Below are positions 23,701-35,300 of a DNA stretch of 64,000 nucleotides, piece by piece. The stretch is taken from positions 27,138,063-27,202,062 of the forward strand of contig CM035809.1 of the NCBI GenBank assembly GCA_020466095.1, in the 5' to 3' direction. The notes below the pieces were generated by a model that was not told the origin of the DNA, made no database searches, and saw only the letters and a list, made by a program, of their open reading frames with translations. The translations under genes were made by a program, and so were the position numbers. This DNA is from Chlorops oryzae (taxonomy: Eukaryota > Arthropoda > Insecta > Diptera > Chloropidae). How positions within the stretch are numbered: position 1 is the first letter of the stretch; the number at the start of each line of letters is the position of its first letter.

Positions 23701-24176
23701 GCTTTATCTTGTTTTTGTTAATTGGTCATTTTACAAGAATATCTTATTTTTTAGGACGATGTATGTATGTAAATATCAGATTTTTGTTTTATTCGTGCCC
23801 TTGTGACGTTTTTGTTGGTGCTGCCACATGCCTGTGTAAATTTTTAAAAATATTTCTTTGAAAAATTTTGAATTTTACTCTTGATTCAAGTTGCTGAATG
23901 TGCTTTATCTTGTTTTTTTGTTAATTGGTCATTTTACAAGAATATCTTATTTTTTAGGACGATGTATGTATGTAAATATCAGATTTTTGTTTTATTCGTG
24001 TCCTTGTGACGTTTTTGTTGGTGCTGCCACAAGGCTGTGTAAATTTTTAAAAATATTTCTTTGAAAAATTTTGAATTTTACTCTTGAATCAAGTTGCTGA
24101 ATGTGCTTTATCTTGTTTTTGTTAATTGGTCATTTTACAAGAATATCTTGTTTTAAGGACGATGTATGTATGTAAA
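20748..24176 (+). repeat. 202-bp satellite array, about 17 copies
   Basis: Near-identical 202-bp units start CAGATTTTTGTTTTATTCGT and end GACGATGTATGTATGTAAAT. Units in the middle differ by single bases. The last units carry a linked variant set (GTGTCC, ACAAGGC, GAATCA) that alternates with the standard form. The array begins 5 bp after the TSD of the neighbouring MITE A. Each unit holds a 60-codon open frame closed by stops, because 202 is not a multiple of 3. I do not regard it as coding. Confidence 0.97.
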
Positions 24177-24902
24177 AAATTAGGTTTGATAAAAGTTGCA
24201 AATTGGTAGTATGTTTTTCAAAAGTCAGTGGCAACGCTGTAAACACATAAATTCTTTAATTTAAATTTTTTGTCGTGAAAATTTTCATCGGTCAAAATTT
24301 TTTAATAATTTCAACCAATCGGAATACTTTAAACTCTACGTCACAAGTGCACATGCGCAGAAGAATCAAATTTTGAACTCTGATTGTCGTAAACTTATAA
24401 TCTATTATCCTTGCGCCCACCTGATAGCTGTACAATTGAATTCTCTCTTTCAATATGAAATCATTCTCATCTTAGATCCTTCTCCTTGAAAAAATTCCTT
24501 GAATGTAATATATTTACCAGTTAAATAATAAAAATTTAACTAGTTCAATTATTCCATTAACAAATCAATCACTTTTTTCTTTCGGTTCCAGTTAATGATA
24601 GTTGATAAGGCCCCAGAAAAAATTGTCACTATGCTTACTTTATATTATCGGGAATGTTCAACCCGAATTTTGGGGTCCATATAGCTGCATCGGCTCTTGG
24701 TTTCGCAATAACCTCAAAAATAGGCTCTGAAACCTGATCGATGACGCTTGATGAGCTGGTTAAGCTATATGGACATCAACATTTAGCAAGCATAGTAAGA
24801 CCCCTGGGTCTGAAACTTTTTTTAAGGTCTGTCTAATTCATTCAGACCCCAAAAAAAATTTCAGGGCTCAAGGCTCACTGAATCCGAATTTATGGTCTAC
24901 AT
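24177..24902. other. Intron 4 remainder, CFAP43 copy 2
   Basis: Unique intronic sequence with a weak 12-bp inverted repeat (TCCATATAGCT near 24680 and AGCTATATGGA near 24765). I see no exon. Confidence 0.5.
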
Positions 24903-25104
24903 CACTGTTGCCAGCTAAGGGGAATCTCCGTAAATTAAAAAATATTTATTATCTTTAGTGGAGTCTTAGGTCAGACAAGTGGGCAGGTAAATTTTTATGG
25001 GACCTTATAGGGTCGAGTTTTTGCCTTTGGAAGATTTAAAAATTAAATTTTATGAAATTTTGGGCTTCTTTTGAGAATATTCCCCTAAAAATCTGGCAAC
25101 AGTG
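24903..25104. mobile_element. Short MITE, CACTGTTGCCAG ends, 8-bp TSD
   Basis: A 202-bp element with perfect 12-bp inverted ends CACTGTTGCCAG and TSDs GTCTACAT (24895-24902) and GTCCACAT (25105-25112), 7 of 8 matching. Its length equals the satellite unit by coincidence only; the sequences are unrelated. Confidence 0.75.
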
Positions 25105-26879
25105 GTCCACATACCTCATTCGCGTCTAGTTTTTGCCATAATCATCCTGGAGTTGGGTTTTCAGGCCGCTGCTTTAATATCGATATTTCGATCACCAAAA
25201 AGCGACATCTCAGTCCCTATAACTATTAAATAGAACATACATATTAGGGGCTTGAGACTGTTGTCACTTTGAACTCTTCTAAATTGTTTTTTCCCACAAT
25301 TCTCTTTCAGGTTTTTCTTGGTGCTCTATAACCAGGTATTTAAAAAAACAATCTAATTGTAATTAGTAAAATCAATGTCGAAAATCGTCCTTACTCAGGG
25401 TCGTTTAACGGCTTATCGTCTTCCATCTTTGATTGATTCTGTGCGTGAGAATACGCCCGATTCGACAGTAATTTTCAAGCCTATCGAACGTCGTAAGCTC
25501 GGGCCGAAGAACCTCTTGCAAACTGAGGTCATTGAAATCGCCGATATAACGCCGCAGGATGAGGAATTGAAGGAGGCGCTGATTAAGGAACTACGCTCGA
25601 TAGAGAAGGCAATGCATGAACTTATCAATTTCGATGTATCGGTAATGGGAGGTATCGAGGATATAAATTTTAAAAAGTTCTGTTTAAATCATAAATGGCT
25701 TGGAATTTTAACCGAAGAATCAAAAATTCTATTCAAAACTGAAAATTCAATCATCGAAAATGCCATAGCCGATCAGAATCGTATACTCAATTGGATTTTT
25801 GAATTAATTAAGGGAAATAGTACGGTTTTTAGTACAAAACTACGTTCGATATTTTCGGCTATCAATGCCGAAAGCTATTCGACACGATCAACCTCAAAGG
25901 AGCTACTCGATCGTTATGACCTCTTTCGATTTTACGAAATGGAGCCTTTAGACGAGGAGCTCGAAGATCTTCCTGAACCCGAACACGATGCTTCAGGCGG
26001 AGAAGAGGAAGACACTGGCGTAGCGAAGGGACCGTCCTAAAACGTTATGTTCTTGAGAAAGGTGCAAATGTCTACGATCATGTTATGGCGACAGATTTCG
26101 AATTACAGAATCCCATGCTTGTAACGTGCAATCAGCTGTACAATGAGGAAGCAAAATTGGCGGTAAACATTGATTATTATTATTAATTAAAATTACGAAT
26201 ATTGAAATTATTATTTTTCTTATCGAATTATAAGATCATTTTAATTGAAGCGCTCAGACTTGAGTTCAATAAAACTTTCATTCTGAGCAAGAATTTCAAG
26301 GAGGAGACAATGAACAATGTCCTCTCAAGAACTGCAAAGCTGCAAAAGTATTTACTATGAATAGTGAATTGTTCTCTGTCTGTTAAATGGAACAATTTCG
26401 ATTCCACCCAGCTTATCGTGTACGAGTGGAAAATGGGAGAAATATTCTAAAATGATTTTAATCTAATTGGGAGATAAAATATCCGTACAATAATGGAAAT
26501 ATATTTTTCTTATCGAATTATAGATATTTTAATTTGAAGTTCAGCTTTTTGTAGTTTAGGAAATTCATTCTGAAAGAATTTGCATCCATGATTCAAAACA
26601 ATGTCTCTAGGCAACTCATGCAAACGTTTATTGAATTTATCCTTCTCGAAAATGAACAATTCGATGAAACCGATTATGTTTGTAACAGTTGGAAAAGTGA
26701 GAATTCAATAGTGTATTTAATTGGGGGGTCGTAAAAGCAACACAAGAATGGAAAAATTGTTTTACATAATTTGAAGTATCTAGCTTTGTTGTTTTAGGAA
26801 ATCTGAAATTAGATTTGCATCCATTTAAATAGACTTTGGCATATAAATTTTTAGATTTGAAGTATTTGAAATATAAATC

Positions 26880-27478
26880 TGATTAGAATTCAAGTAAATG
26901 AATTTTTACATTAATTTAATTATTTAATTCTAGTATTGTTTTCTAATGAAACATTTAATTTAATTTACAATTTATTTAATTTTATTAATAATTTTGATTT
27001 ATAATTAAAATTTTTAATTAAATATTATTAATTTATTTTAATTTAATTTTTAATTTAATTTTATAATTAATTATTAATTTAATTTAATTTTAATTTAATA
27101 ATTTAATTTAATTTAATTTTAATTTATAATTTAATTTTTAATTTTAATTTTAATTTAATTTTAATTTTAATTTATTAATTTTAATTTAAATTTTTAATTT
27201 AATAATTTAAATTTTTAATTTTAATTTAATTTTAATTTAATTTTAATTTTAATTTTAATTTTAATTTTAATTTAATTTTAATTTAATTTTAATTTAATTT
27301 AATTTAATTAATTTAATTTTAATTTTTAATTTTAATTTAAATTTAATTTAATTTTAATTTAATTTAATTTATTTAATTTATTTAATTTTAATTTTAATTT
27401 TATATTTTAATTTTAATATTTAATTTTTTAATTTATTAATTTTAATTTTAATTATTTTAATTTAATTTAATTTATTCT
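26880..27478. repeat. AT-only low-complexity tract (AATTTAATTTT)n
   Basis: About 600 bp of A and T built from TTTAATTT variants. It fills the intron between the broken exon at 26235 and the intact exon at 27490. Confidence 0.95.
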
Positions 27479-27983
27479 CTTAAAAACAGGTCGATGATTC
27501 CGAAATCAAAGCCATTAATCGTCGGAAGAAAATCGTCGTTCAAGCAGCTCATAAATCCGGTCGAATGTTACTTTGGAGCAATGAGTTCTGGAAGCGCGCC
27601 CTGCTCGTAATGATGGATGGAGTTCTGGAGAAACTCTGGGAGGAAGAAATTAAAAAGACACCACTGCCACCAGAATTTATGCTCAAGAAACAGGAACATG
27701 AATTCAATCTCGAGGAGAACAAATTGAAACGCGAATACGATGCGAAGTTAGTTCAACTCGAGGAAGATCGTAAAAAATATTTACGAATTTTACGGGATAA
27801 CGAGGTGAAGACACACGCATTGAAGAAGCTCTTCGTACTAAGGCTGAACGAGCATATTGCGGCCATTAATATTCTGAAAATGAAATACGATTTCGCTATA
27901 AAACATGAACGATTGCGTTTACTCAATTTGAAGACAACGAATTATAAACGAATCGTTTTGAAACAGCAATTGAAAAAACATAG

Positions 27984-28692
27984 GTAAGATTCTCATAAAT
28001 TTTGGGTCCGAAATGGACGATGGCCGGACTTGGGTCGGGACTTGTTGGACCGAACATTCTGAAATCGGCTGATATGTGGGAAACGTCCTCAATTTTTGAG
28101 GCGCAGGTCCACGCGTTAGAGTTATGGTATAAGAAGGTATACTCAGGTATACGCATGAGCACCTCGGGTTCCAACATAAGCCAATGAAAGGGCCTGGCCA
28201 AAAGGGCTGCGATCCTTTCATTGGATCAGATCATTTTTCTGGGAAATAAGTAATAGACGCAGAAACTAGCTGATCAGAAAATGGGTGGAACATAGCCCCA
28301 AATGATTACTGGAGAGACGACAGAGGGATGCGGCAGGGAAAATGGCTCATAAATACTGGGGGCTGTCAGGACAGAAGCTATTCTCTAAATCTTAGCAGAA
28401 ACAACATTAAAATATACAATTAGTTCTTCATTGGGTATTGTAGACTTGATTATGACCCAAAGAAGATTTCGGTGGTAAATGAGGATCCTCTATAGGTCAA
28501 GGATATTGGCTGATTAAGTTATTGAAAACTTTAGACCTGTCAAAATACATAGATTCATTAGTAGTCTCAGCCTGCTCTAAGGGAACAAAGATTTCACAAA
28601 AGATCTTTCAGGTCTTGGGTGCTATCATAGCCCAAATTTTCTCAAGGATATTTCTCGATAATTTAAACTATAGTCCTTCGGTTCACATTTAG
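27984..28692. other. Intron of CFAP43 copy 2 (709 nt)
   Basis: Runs from the GTAAGA donor to the CATTTAG acceptor. The matching copy 1 intron is 71 nt, so about 640 nt have been gained. I found no clear element ends. Confidence 0.5.
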
Positions 28693-29309
28693 ACAGCGAA
28701 TGCACGATTTGGAGAATTACATTTTAAAGTATGAGAAAATGCTGGATTTCTTGGAACGCATACTCACCGAATATAAGACTCAATATGAATCTCAAATCAA
28801 TCGTGATCGACAATTGGATCGTCAGTTTAAGGGTCATTATTTGGCTTCGATTCCGCAACATTTAACGGCGGAAATGATGAAATTCTATCGAAAACGTCCA
28901 AAACTAGTACCGAAGATTTTCAATACATCGGGAATTTGTTTCGATATCGCGAGACGTCTGGTCTCGAAGCAGAGCAAAAATAAGTACCCGATCTCGACGG
29001 AGCTGAAAGAATTTCTGGATTTTGTCAAATCTCTGGACAGTACGGAGAATTGTCCGAATCAACTAGATTTAAAGTATTGGGATACTTTTGTTCGATTGCG
29101 GCGAAATAAAATCGAAAGCGAATTACGCTTGAAGGGCATTTCATATCAAATAAACGAAGTACCAAAGCCGATTGCATTCTTCGCCGAAGAAATAAGAAAG
29201 ATGAGGCAGGCACGTGACGAGGCACAGCTTGCGACACTGGAAACGTCTAGAGAATACGTGAGTTAAGGCGGAATTTAAAATTAGTCGACATTCAATTAGG
29301 GACATATGC

Positions 29310-29535
29310 AAGGGGGAGGTCTTTCTCTCTCCCTTTCTCTTTCTCTCTCGATTTCTTTCTCTTCTTTCTCTTCTTTCTCTCTCTTTCTCTTCTTCTTTCT
29401 CTTTCTCTCTCTTTCTTCTCTCTCATTTTCTCTCTCTCATTTTTCTCTTCTTTTTTCTCTCTCTTTTTTCTCTCTCTTCTTCTCTCTTTCTCTCTCTATT
29501 TCTCCTTCTCTCTCTCTTCTCTTTCTCTCTCTTTT

Positions 29536-29584
<49 letters not shown>

Positions 29585-29626
29585 CTTCTCTCTCTTCTCT
29601 CTTTTCTCTCTTATCTCCTCTCTTCT

Positions 29627-29667
<41 letters not shown>

Positions 29668-29840
29668 TCTTTCCTCTCTCTTTTTCTCTCTTTCTCTTTT
29701 CTTCTCCTTTCTCTTCTTCTCTCTGTCTATCTTCTCCTCTCTCTCTTTCTCTGCTATTCTCTCTCTCTTCTCTTTTTGCCCCATTTTCTCTGTTTTCCTC
29801 GTTAATCTCTTTCTCCTCTCTGACTTTCTCTCCCTCCCTG
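29310..29840. repeat. CT-rich microsatellite (TCTC)n
   Basis: About 530 bp of CTCTCTTTCT variants. Long Ser/Leu/Phe open frames on the + strand and Arg/Glu frames on the minus strand are by-products. Confidence 0.95.
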
Positions 29841-31129
29841 TTCTCTATGCAAACCATGATTTGTGGTCTTATCTCTCTCAAGTAAGTTGTCACAGCTGCG
29901 ATCTATTTCCCTATTTCTCATCATGTTTATACTTGTAATAAACCTCTCTCTAAGTTGAGTCAATGGGAGCGCTTTTTCTCTCATGTTCGATATAGCAAAA
30001 AATGATTGCGAATTCGGTCCTAGATCCTTCGGTGCAAGTAGAAGTCATTGTACAGCGGGTTGAGCGTTTTTAGACATAGTGTTCTTATCGATTGGGAGAT
30101 AATTCGTCGAACGTAGAACTATAGTCTCATTGGTAAGGTTGTAACAATGGGACGCGCAGTTATTTTCATTTGATATACAAACAAGGTGAATATATTCGAA
30201 GTCCATAGAACGGGATCTCGTCAAAGAGCTGAAGTACAACACGGTTGGTATTTGAAGTAAGGATCATGCGGAAGGGGAGCATACAAGCTCAAATGCGAAT
30301 GCTGAACGAGATTACTGAAATAAGATTACTTGCAAAAAATTGTAGAGGTACCTGCTACAAAAATGCGGACTTGAACGATCTATAAATATAGATTTAAAAA
30401 ATTAAATTTTGTTCATTTAAATTAATACTTTTTACATTAAATTTTCATATAATTTGAAGTTCCTTGAAAGTTCTACGCACAATTGATCGCGAAAGCTTCA
30501 GTGAGTACAACTAGTGTTTATATTAAGCTTGATCTCCATGAACGCAGAATTTGGTGCACAGAATTCTGTAAGATTCAAATCGAAACGAATGATCAAGTTG
30601 TAAAAAGTTTATGAAATAAGGATTAACTTCCAAATTATGGCAGGATTCTAGCTGTTGACCAACAAATGTGGCTTGCTTTCGAATCATCATTTTGCAAAAT
30701 TTAAAAAATCCAAATTTTGAGCCCTGTCTCGCGAACGATTCCAAAATTTTCATACATTAGATATTGGTTCATGCAGCTTCGCAATGCCTAATCGCACTTT
30801 TCAGCCTCGTAATTTTCAATAAATTTTGAACAGTATTGTGAAATTTCTCATTTCCCACAATTTGCGAAGCATGTGCATTTTTGAGTCCCTATAGATGTCG
30901 TTACTAATCACAAATAATGTGCATTGTCTCCGAATACGCAGGTTTAAATATTGTGCACTTGTTCAGAATTTCTGAAATTTTTTAACAATTCAAACATTAT
31001 GTGATAACAGTTTTAAATAACTGTACTTGTTAGATTGTACTTGGTTTCACACGTTATCTGTATTGAATATCAGAATTGCATGCGTTGATTGAAACCATAC
31101 ATGCCGTGCTTGCTTTTTCAATATCATTG

Positions 31130-31680
31130 AATTGAAATCAGTCACGCAAAATCCAATATTTCGTGACGGCCACTGTGCAACGGACGCCACACAAATTTGC
31201 GATATACATTCAATTTTGGTTTCAAGCTCCAAATGAATCGCAATTTACGCAAGACCTGTGCAAGAAAATTTTGAAAATTAAATCATTTACGATTGCGAAG
31301 TGCAATTTGACAGGTCTGATGTACTATCTTTTGCAATAACGCGACTTTTGGAGATGTTTAGAAAATAAAACAAAATATGGATCTCAGTTCCTGAAAAAGA
31401 GCTTTTTTATTTCCAGCTTTGGTTATTATTGAAATTATTTTGTAAAATTTTGAATAACGCGCAATTTAAATGTAAGTCTGAATAAGCGAATATAATTATA
31501 ATTTGAGAACTGGCACAATTCTACATTGGTACGTTGGTTCAAACTCAATTGCATCCAACTCAGAATGTCAGAAAATTTTGATTTGGTAAATATTTCATTG
31601 GAATTAAATGCGTCAGATATACATTTTACGTACGCACTCTCGCATCGGCTCTCGCAATGTTGGATATTGGGCTTCATTCA
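31130..31680. mobile_element. Degenerate CGAGAG-type element in CFAP43 copy 2
   Basis: The right end (CTCTCGCAATGTTGG, then GGGCTTC) matches the right end of the 15011-15550 element, and interior blocks such as GAAAAAGAGCTTTT are shared. The left part is heavily diverged. It occupies the place where an exon equivalent to copy 1 exon 11 is expected. Confidence 0.5.
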
Positions 31681-32248
31681 ACCCTTTTTTGGCTTTCTTT
31701 TCATTTCAGTCAAAAAAGAATTGACGATTTACGCAAGCAGCTGGAAGAAAAGAAACGTCAAAATCATTTAACGGATACTGAAGTGATTAATTTGAAGGTC
31801 GATGTCTTCTTTGTGGCAAATAAACGCGACCTTTTGGGAGAAGAGAAAATGAAACGATTTATGGATCTGAGGTTTCTTGATATTAAAAATTTTTCTTTTC
31901 TTGTTTATTTTAAATTAAATTAATATTTGCATATAAAATTCAAGAATGGAACGCGCAATGAAAATGGGAAGGCTCTCGAATACAGTGCGAAATGATTATA
32001 TAAAAATTTTGGAACTGGGCACAATTCTACAAATAAAACGGTTGCGCACAGAACCAATTCTGCCACCGGTCCAACCAGAATGTCAGCCCTTACAAGAATT
32101 GATCGAGTTTTAGTTTTTATTATATTAATAATGATCTCTTAATTCTCTGTTTATTCAAATTTAATGTAAAAAATCTCTTAAAAAATTATGTAAATGACTA
32201 AAAAGACAAGAAGGACATGTATAAATACCCAGCTCCAGTATAGTCTGA

Positions 32249-32254
32249 AATAAA
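32249..32254 (+). terminator. Polyadenylation signal AATAAA, CFAP43 copy 2
   Basis: AATAAA 136 nt after the final stop of copy 2. It lies between this gene and the convergent minus-strand reductase, whose stop is only 73 bp further on. Confidence 0.5.
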
Positions 32255-32326
32255 ACCAAAAATATATATATCTATAGTGTAATTGTAAATGTTGATTAAA
32301 TAAAAAAAAAATTTTCTTATGATGAT

Positions 32327-35300
32327 TCACCTTGTTATTTTGTATTTATTGCAATTTTCACGAAAATGTTCGCGATGTAAATATTTCTGTATGCCTATAA
32401 CAAAGTCACGTATGTAGACATCGTAGTTTAATGTCTCCAAGCTCCAATACAAATCGGTAAAGTAACCTTTGTCGACAAGTTCTTCGAAGTATTGACGACT
32501 GTCATTTTTGAAAATCCATTCATTTAGCGAGAAGGATTTTCCTAGATGATGGCGTGGAAAGACGGGGGATTTCCCATAATTATATAACATATATTAGGGA
32601 TGAGTATCTACAGAACTCAGTTTCGATACGTATTTTTTGCTTAAATATATCGATGCATCGATAGATCAACAATTTTTATAATTTTTCTTTTTTATTGGAG
32701 TCACCACTGTGCTTGCTAAATGTTTTCCCGGTCGCTCAATTCGAGTATGAGGGCTATAGCACCATTTGGCTTCAGATCTATGTATAACCTAAAAAAAAGG
32801 CATCCTCGAGCGGAGATTTTGGGATTCTATTTTGAAGTTATTTCTCAACTCGAAGCCAATGGAGCCAAATAGTTACAAAAAGTTCCAATTTCTTGTATTA
32901 ATCAGGGGTGTTACAGAATCCGATAGCTGTCGTAATCGGAATTCAAACCGATCAAAATTTCATACAGAATTTTCAAATTTTGTGGTTTTTGTCTTTGATT
33001 TGGAACTATTATCGGTTCTCAATTGCACAGAACCCTATTTGATCCAGCTGTCTATGGAAATTTATGGAAACTCAGTCGACTAAAATCTAATTCCGACAAA
33101 TATCGGATTCTGTGACACCCCTGAATAGTTTGAGTTCACAAGCTCACCCTGCCGTTTTTGACAAATTTTTTTTGCCCTTTTCGCATGATCAAAAATATCG
33201 TTCTTCGACATTGGAGTTTTATGCCCCGGTTCCAGTTAGGATAATTAGCGAATTTTCTCAATACCGCGCTAATAAAGCCATAAAGTGGTCATTAATGAGC
33301 ACGGTTGTATATTCTTGCATTTATCGAGTGTATTGGAAACTTTTCGACCACCCTCGTACAATTGGAATCAGCTGTTTAGCTAATGACAAATCGGTTAATT
33401 GATTCTCATCAACTTTTCAATAGCGCCAATGAAAGGTCCGTAATGAATTAGTGGAACCGTAGCATTAGTATTGATTTTCGATATATTGAGCTCAATTATA
33501 TACCCAAAAGTTTCTTATCGATATTTCAAAAAATTCAATATTTCGATGCATCGTTATATTTAACCCATCTCTAATATAAAGATGACATAATTGAAAATTT
33601 AATATGTAGTTACCCGCCAAGCATGCCTGTCGGAATTTCCTCGCAATTGGTAAAACGAATTTTTTCTGCATTCTTAGTCTTGCCAAGATATCCATTAAAA
33701 TTGCCGGTATATAGTGCAGAGTGATGACAGCTGTTTCGTGGAAAAGGAAACTCTTTCGGTACTTAAAATTCGGATACATCATAATTCGTTTCGTTGGATA
33801 AATACGCGACCATTTTAGGGTTAAATTTCCAAGTTGCTGCCATGTTATGGGATTGCAGACACCCGACGTTGCATTGAAAATATAGACTCTAGCCGAGGAA
33901 AATTATTATTTCTTGACATTGTCAATTTTTTAGAGTATTTATAAAGTACCTTCCCAAAGTTGCACGTTTCGCGTACATGATCAATGAATTCACAACGAAA
34001 TCAACTGGTATGATATCGCATATGATATCCTTATCGCCAAGTATACTACTGATTGTCCCCTTACCGATTTCCATCATAATTCCTGTGATACCCTGTATAT
34101 TATCTATCCATCCCGGATAGGGTTCCCTATGGGCGGCTGTTACTATTGATGGACGAACGATAACAATCGGTAGAATATTCTTGTAATCGTTAACGATTTG
34201 CTCCGCAATCGATTTTGTAAAGGTATATGTATTCGGATGAGGACCCTGTTGAACAAAAATTAAATCAGCTGTTCCAGTCCTTTCGAAAGACGCTTACCTT
34301 TATATAATTGGCCAGACTGTTCAGGTATGCGTCCGGTATTTTATTGGTACAATCGACAAAACATTTCCAATCAACCGGTGGTAACGTAGGATAAATCAGC
34401 TCACCAACGTATTTCCGTCCTGGATTACAGTACGCGGTCGAAACGTAAACAAAACTCTTGAAAGAGAAGTTCGATATTTTCATGTACAATTTTTTAATAG
34501 AATTTCGATTATCCGAGTATAAATAAGAGTATTCCGTTTGGCCGAAAATCCGGATAATCGATTTCAAAGTCAAATCAAGGAGTGCAATTTTATTACTTCT
34601 TTTACTGTGGAAATGGCTTTTTTCAAACACCATTTGAACAATACGATATCAAAAAATCGAGTGCCGATGTTTTCTAGAGTTTTTGCTTTTAAAAACTTCA
34701 ATGATTAGAGCTATGAAGAATGAACCAGATATTCGGATAATCAGATAATCGATGTTCGGATTATTGAAATTTCATTATTTCTCTAAAATTTTATCCGGAT
34801 AGTCATAGAATCCGAATAAACGGTGTTCGAATAATCGAGATTATTCATTATAGTATAAATTTTTTGTGAAACTTCAAGCGAAGAATGGAATATCCGGATA
34901 ATAGATATTCGGATAATCGAAATTTGACTATACAGTATAGTTTCGTTCAAGCTTAAGCCGGATATATGAATATTTGATGTTCGGATAATCGGTTATTCGG
35001 ATAATTGATATTCGTTTAATTGGATAGTCAGATAATCGGTGTTCGGATAATATAAAATCTACTAACTCCTTTTAAACTTTTACCGGATAATGGGATATGC
35101 GGATAATTGATGTTCGGGTAATCGAGATTCTATTGAATAGTAAAATTTTTTTGTGAAACTTAAAGCGGATAAGCCGATATCCGGATAATCGATATTCGGA
35201 TAATTGAAATTCGACTGTAAAGAATAACTCCTTTCAAATTTAAACCGGATAATTATGCGGATAATTGATGTTCGGATAATCGGGTATCCGGATAATCGAC

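Larger units (their letters stand above)
25311..32113 (+). pseudogene. Cfap43: CFAP43-like copy 2, coiled-coil half, decaying
   Basis: Recognisable exons are 25311-25335, 25399-26162, 26235 onward, 27490-27983, 28693-29257, 31710-31871 and 31945-32113. The 25-nt microexon plus a 63-nt intron replaces part of copy 1 exon 5. Exon 25399-26162 lacks one base near 26025 relative to frame; the downstream frame then resumes homology (NQLYNEEAKLA). The next exon hits TGA at 26358-26360 and is followed by a rotted second copy of itself (26510-26720). Exons 27490-27983 and 28693-29257 are intact and splice-competent (MMDGVLEKLWEEEIKK; about 60% identity to copy 1 over the best stretch). Remnants of copy 1 exons 9 and 10 are at about 29990-30080 and 30190-30350 with stops. 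The equivalent of copy 1 exon 11 was not found. The last two exons are intact and end RLRTEPIL. The mixture suggests recent loss of function or a transcript that skips exons. Confidence 0.6.

Noticed and set aside
29306..29938. 210-codon Ser/Leu/Phe frame and the opposite Arg/Glu frame
   Set aside because: Products of the CT microsatellite. The same happens at 47997-48425.
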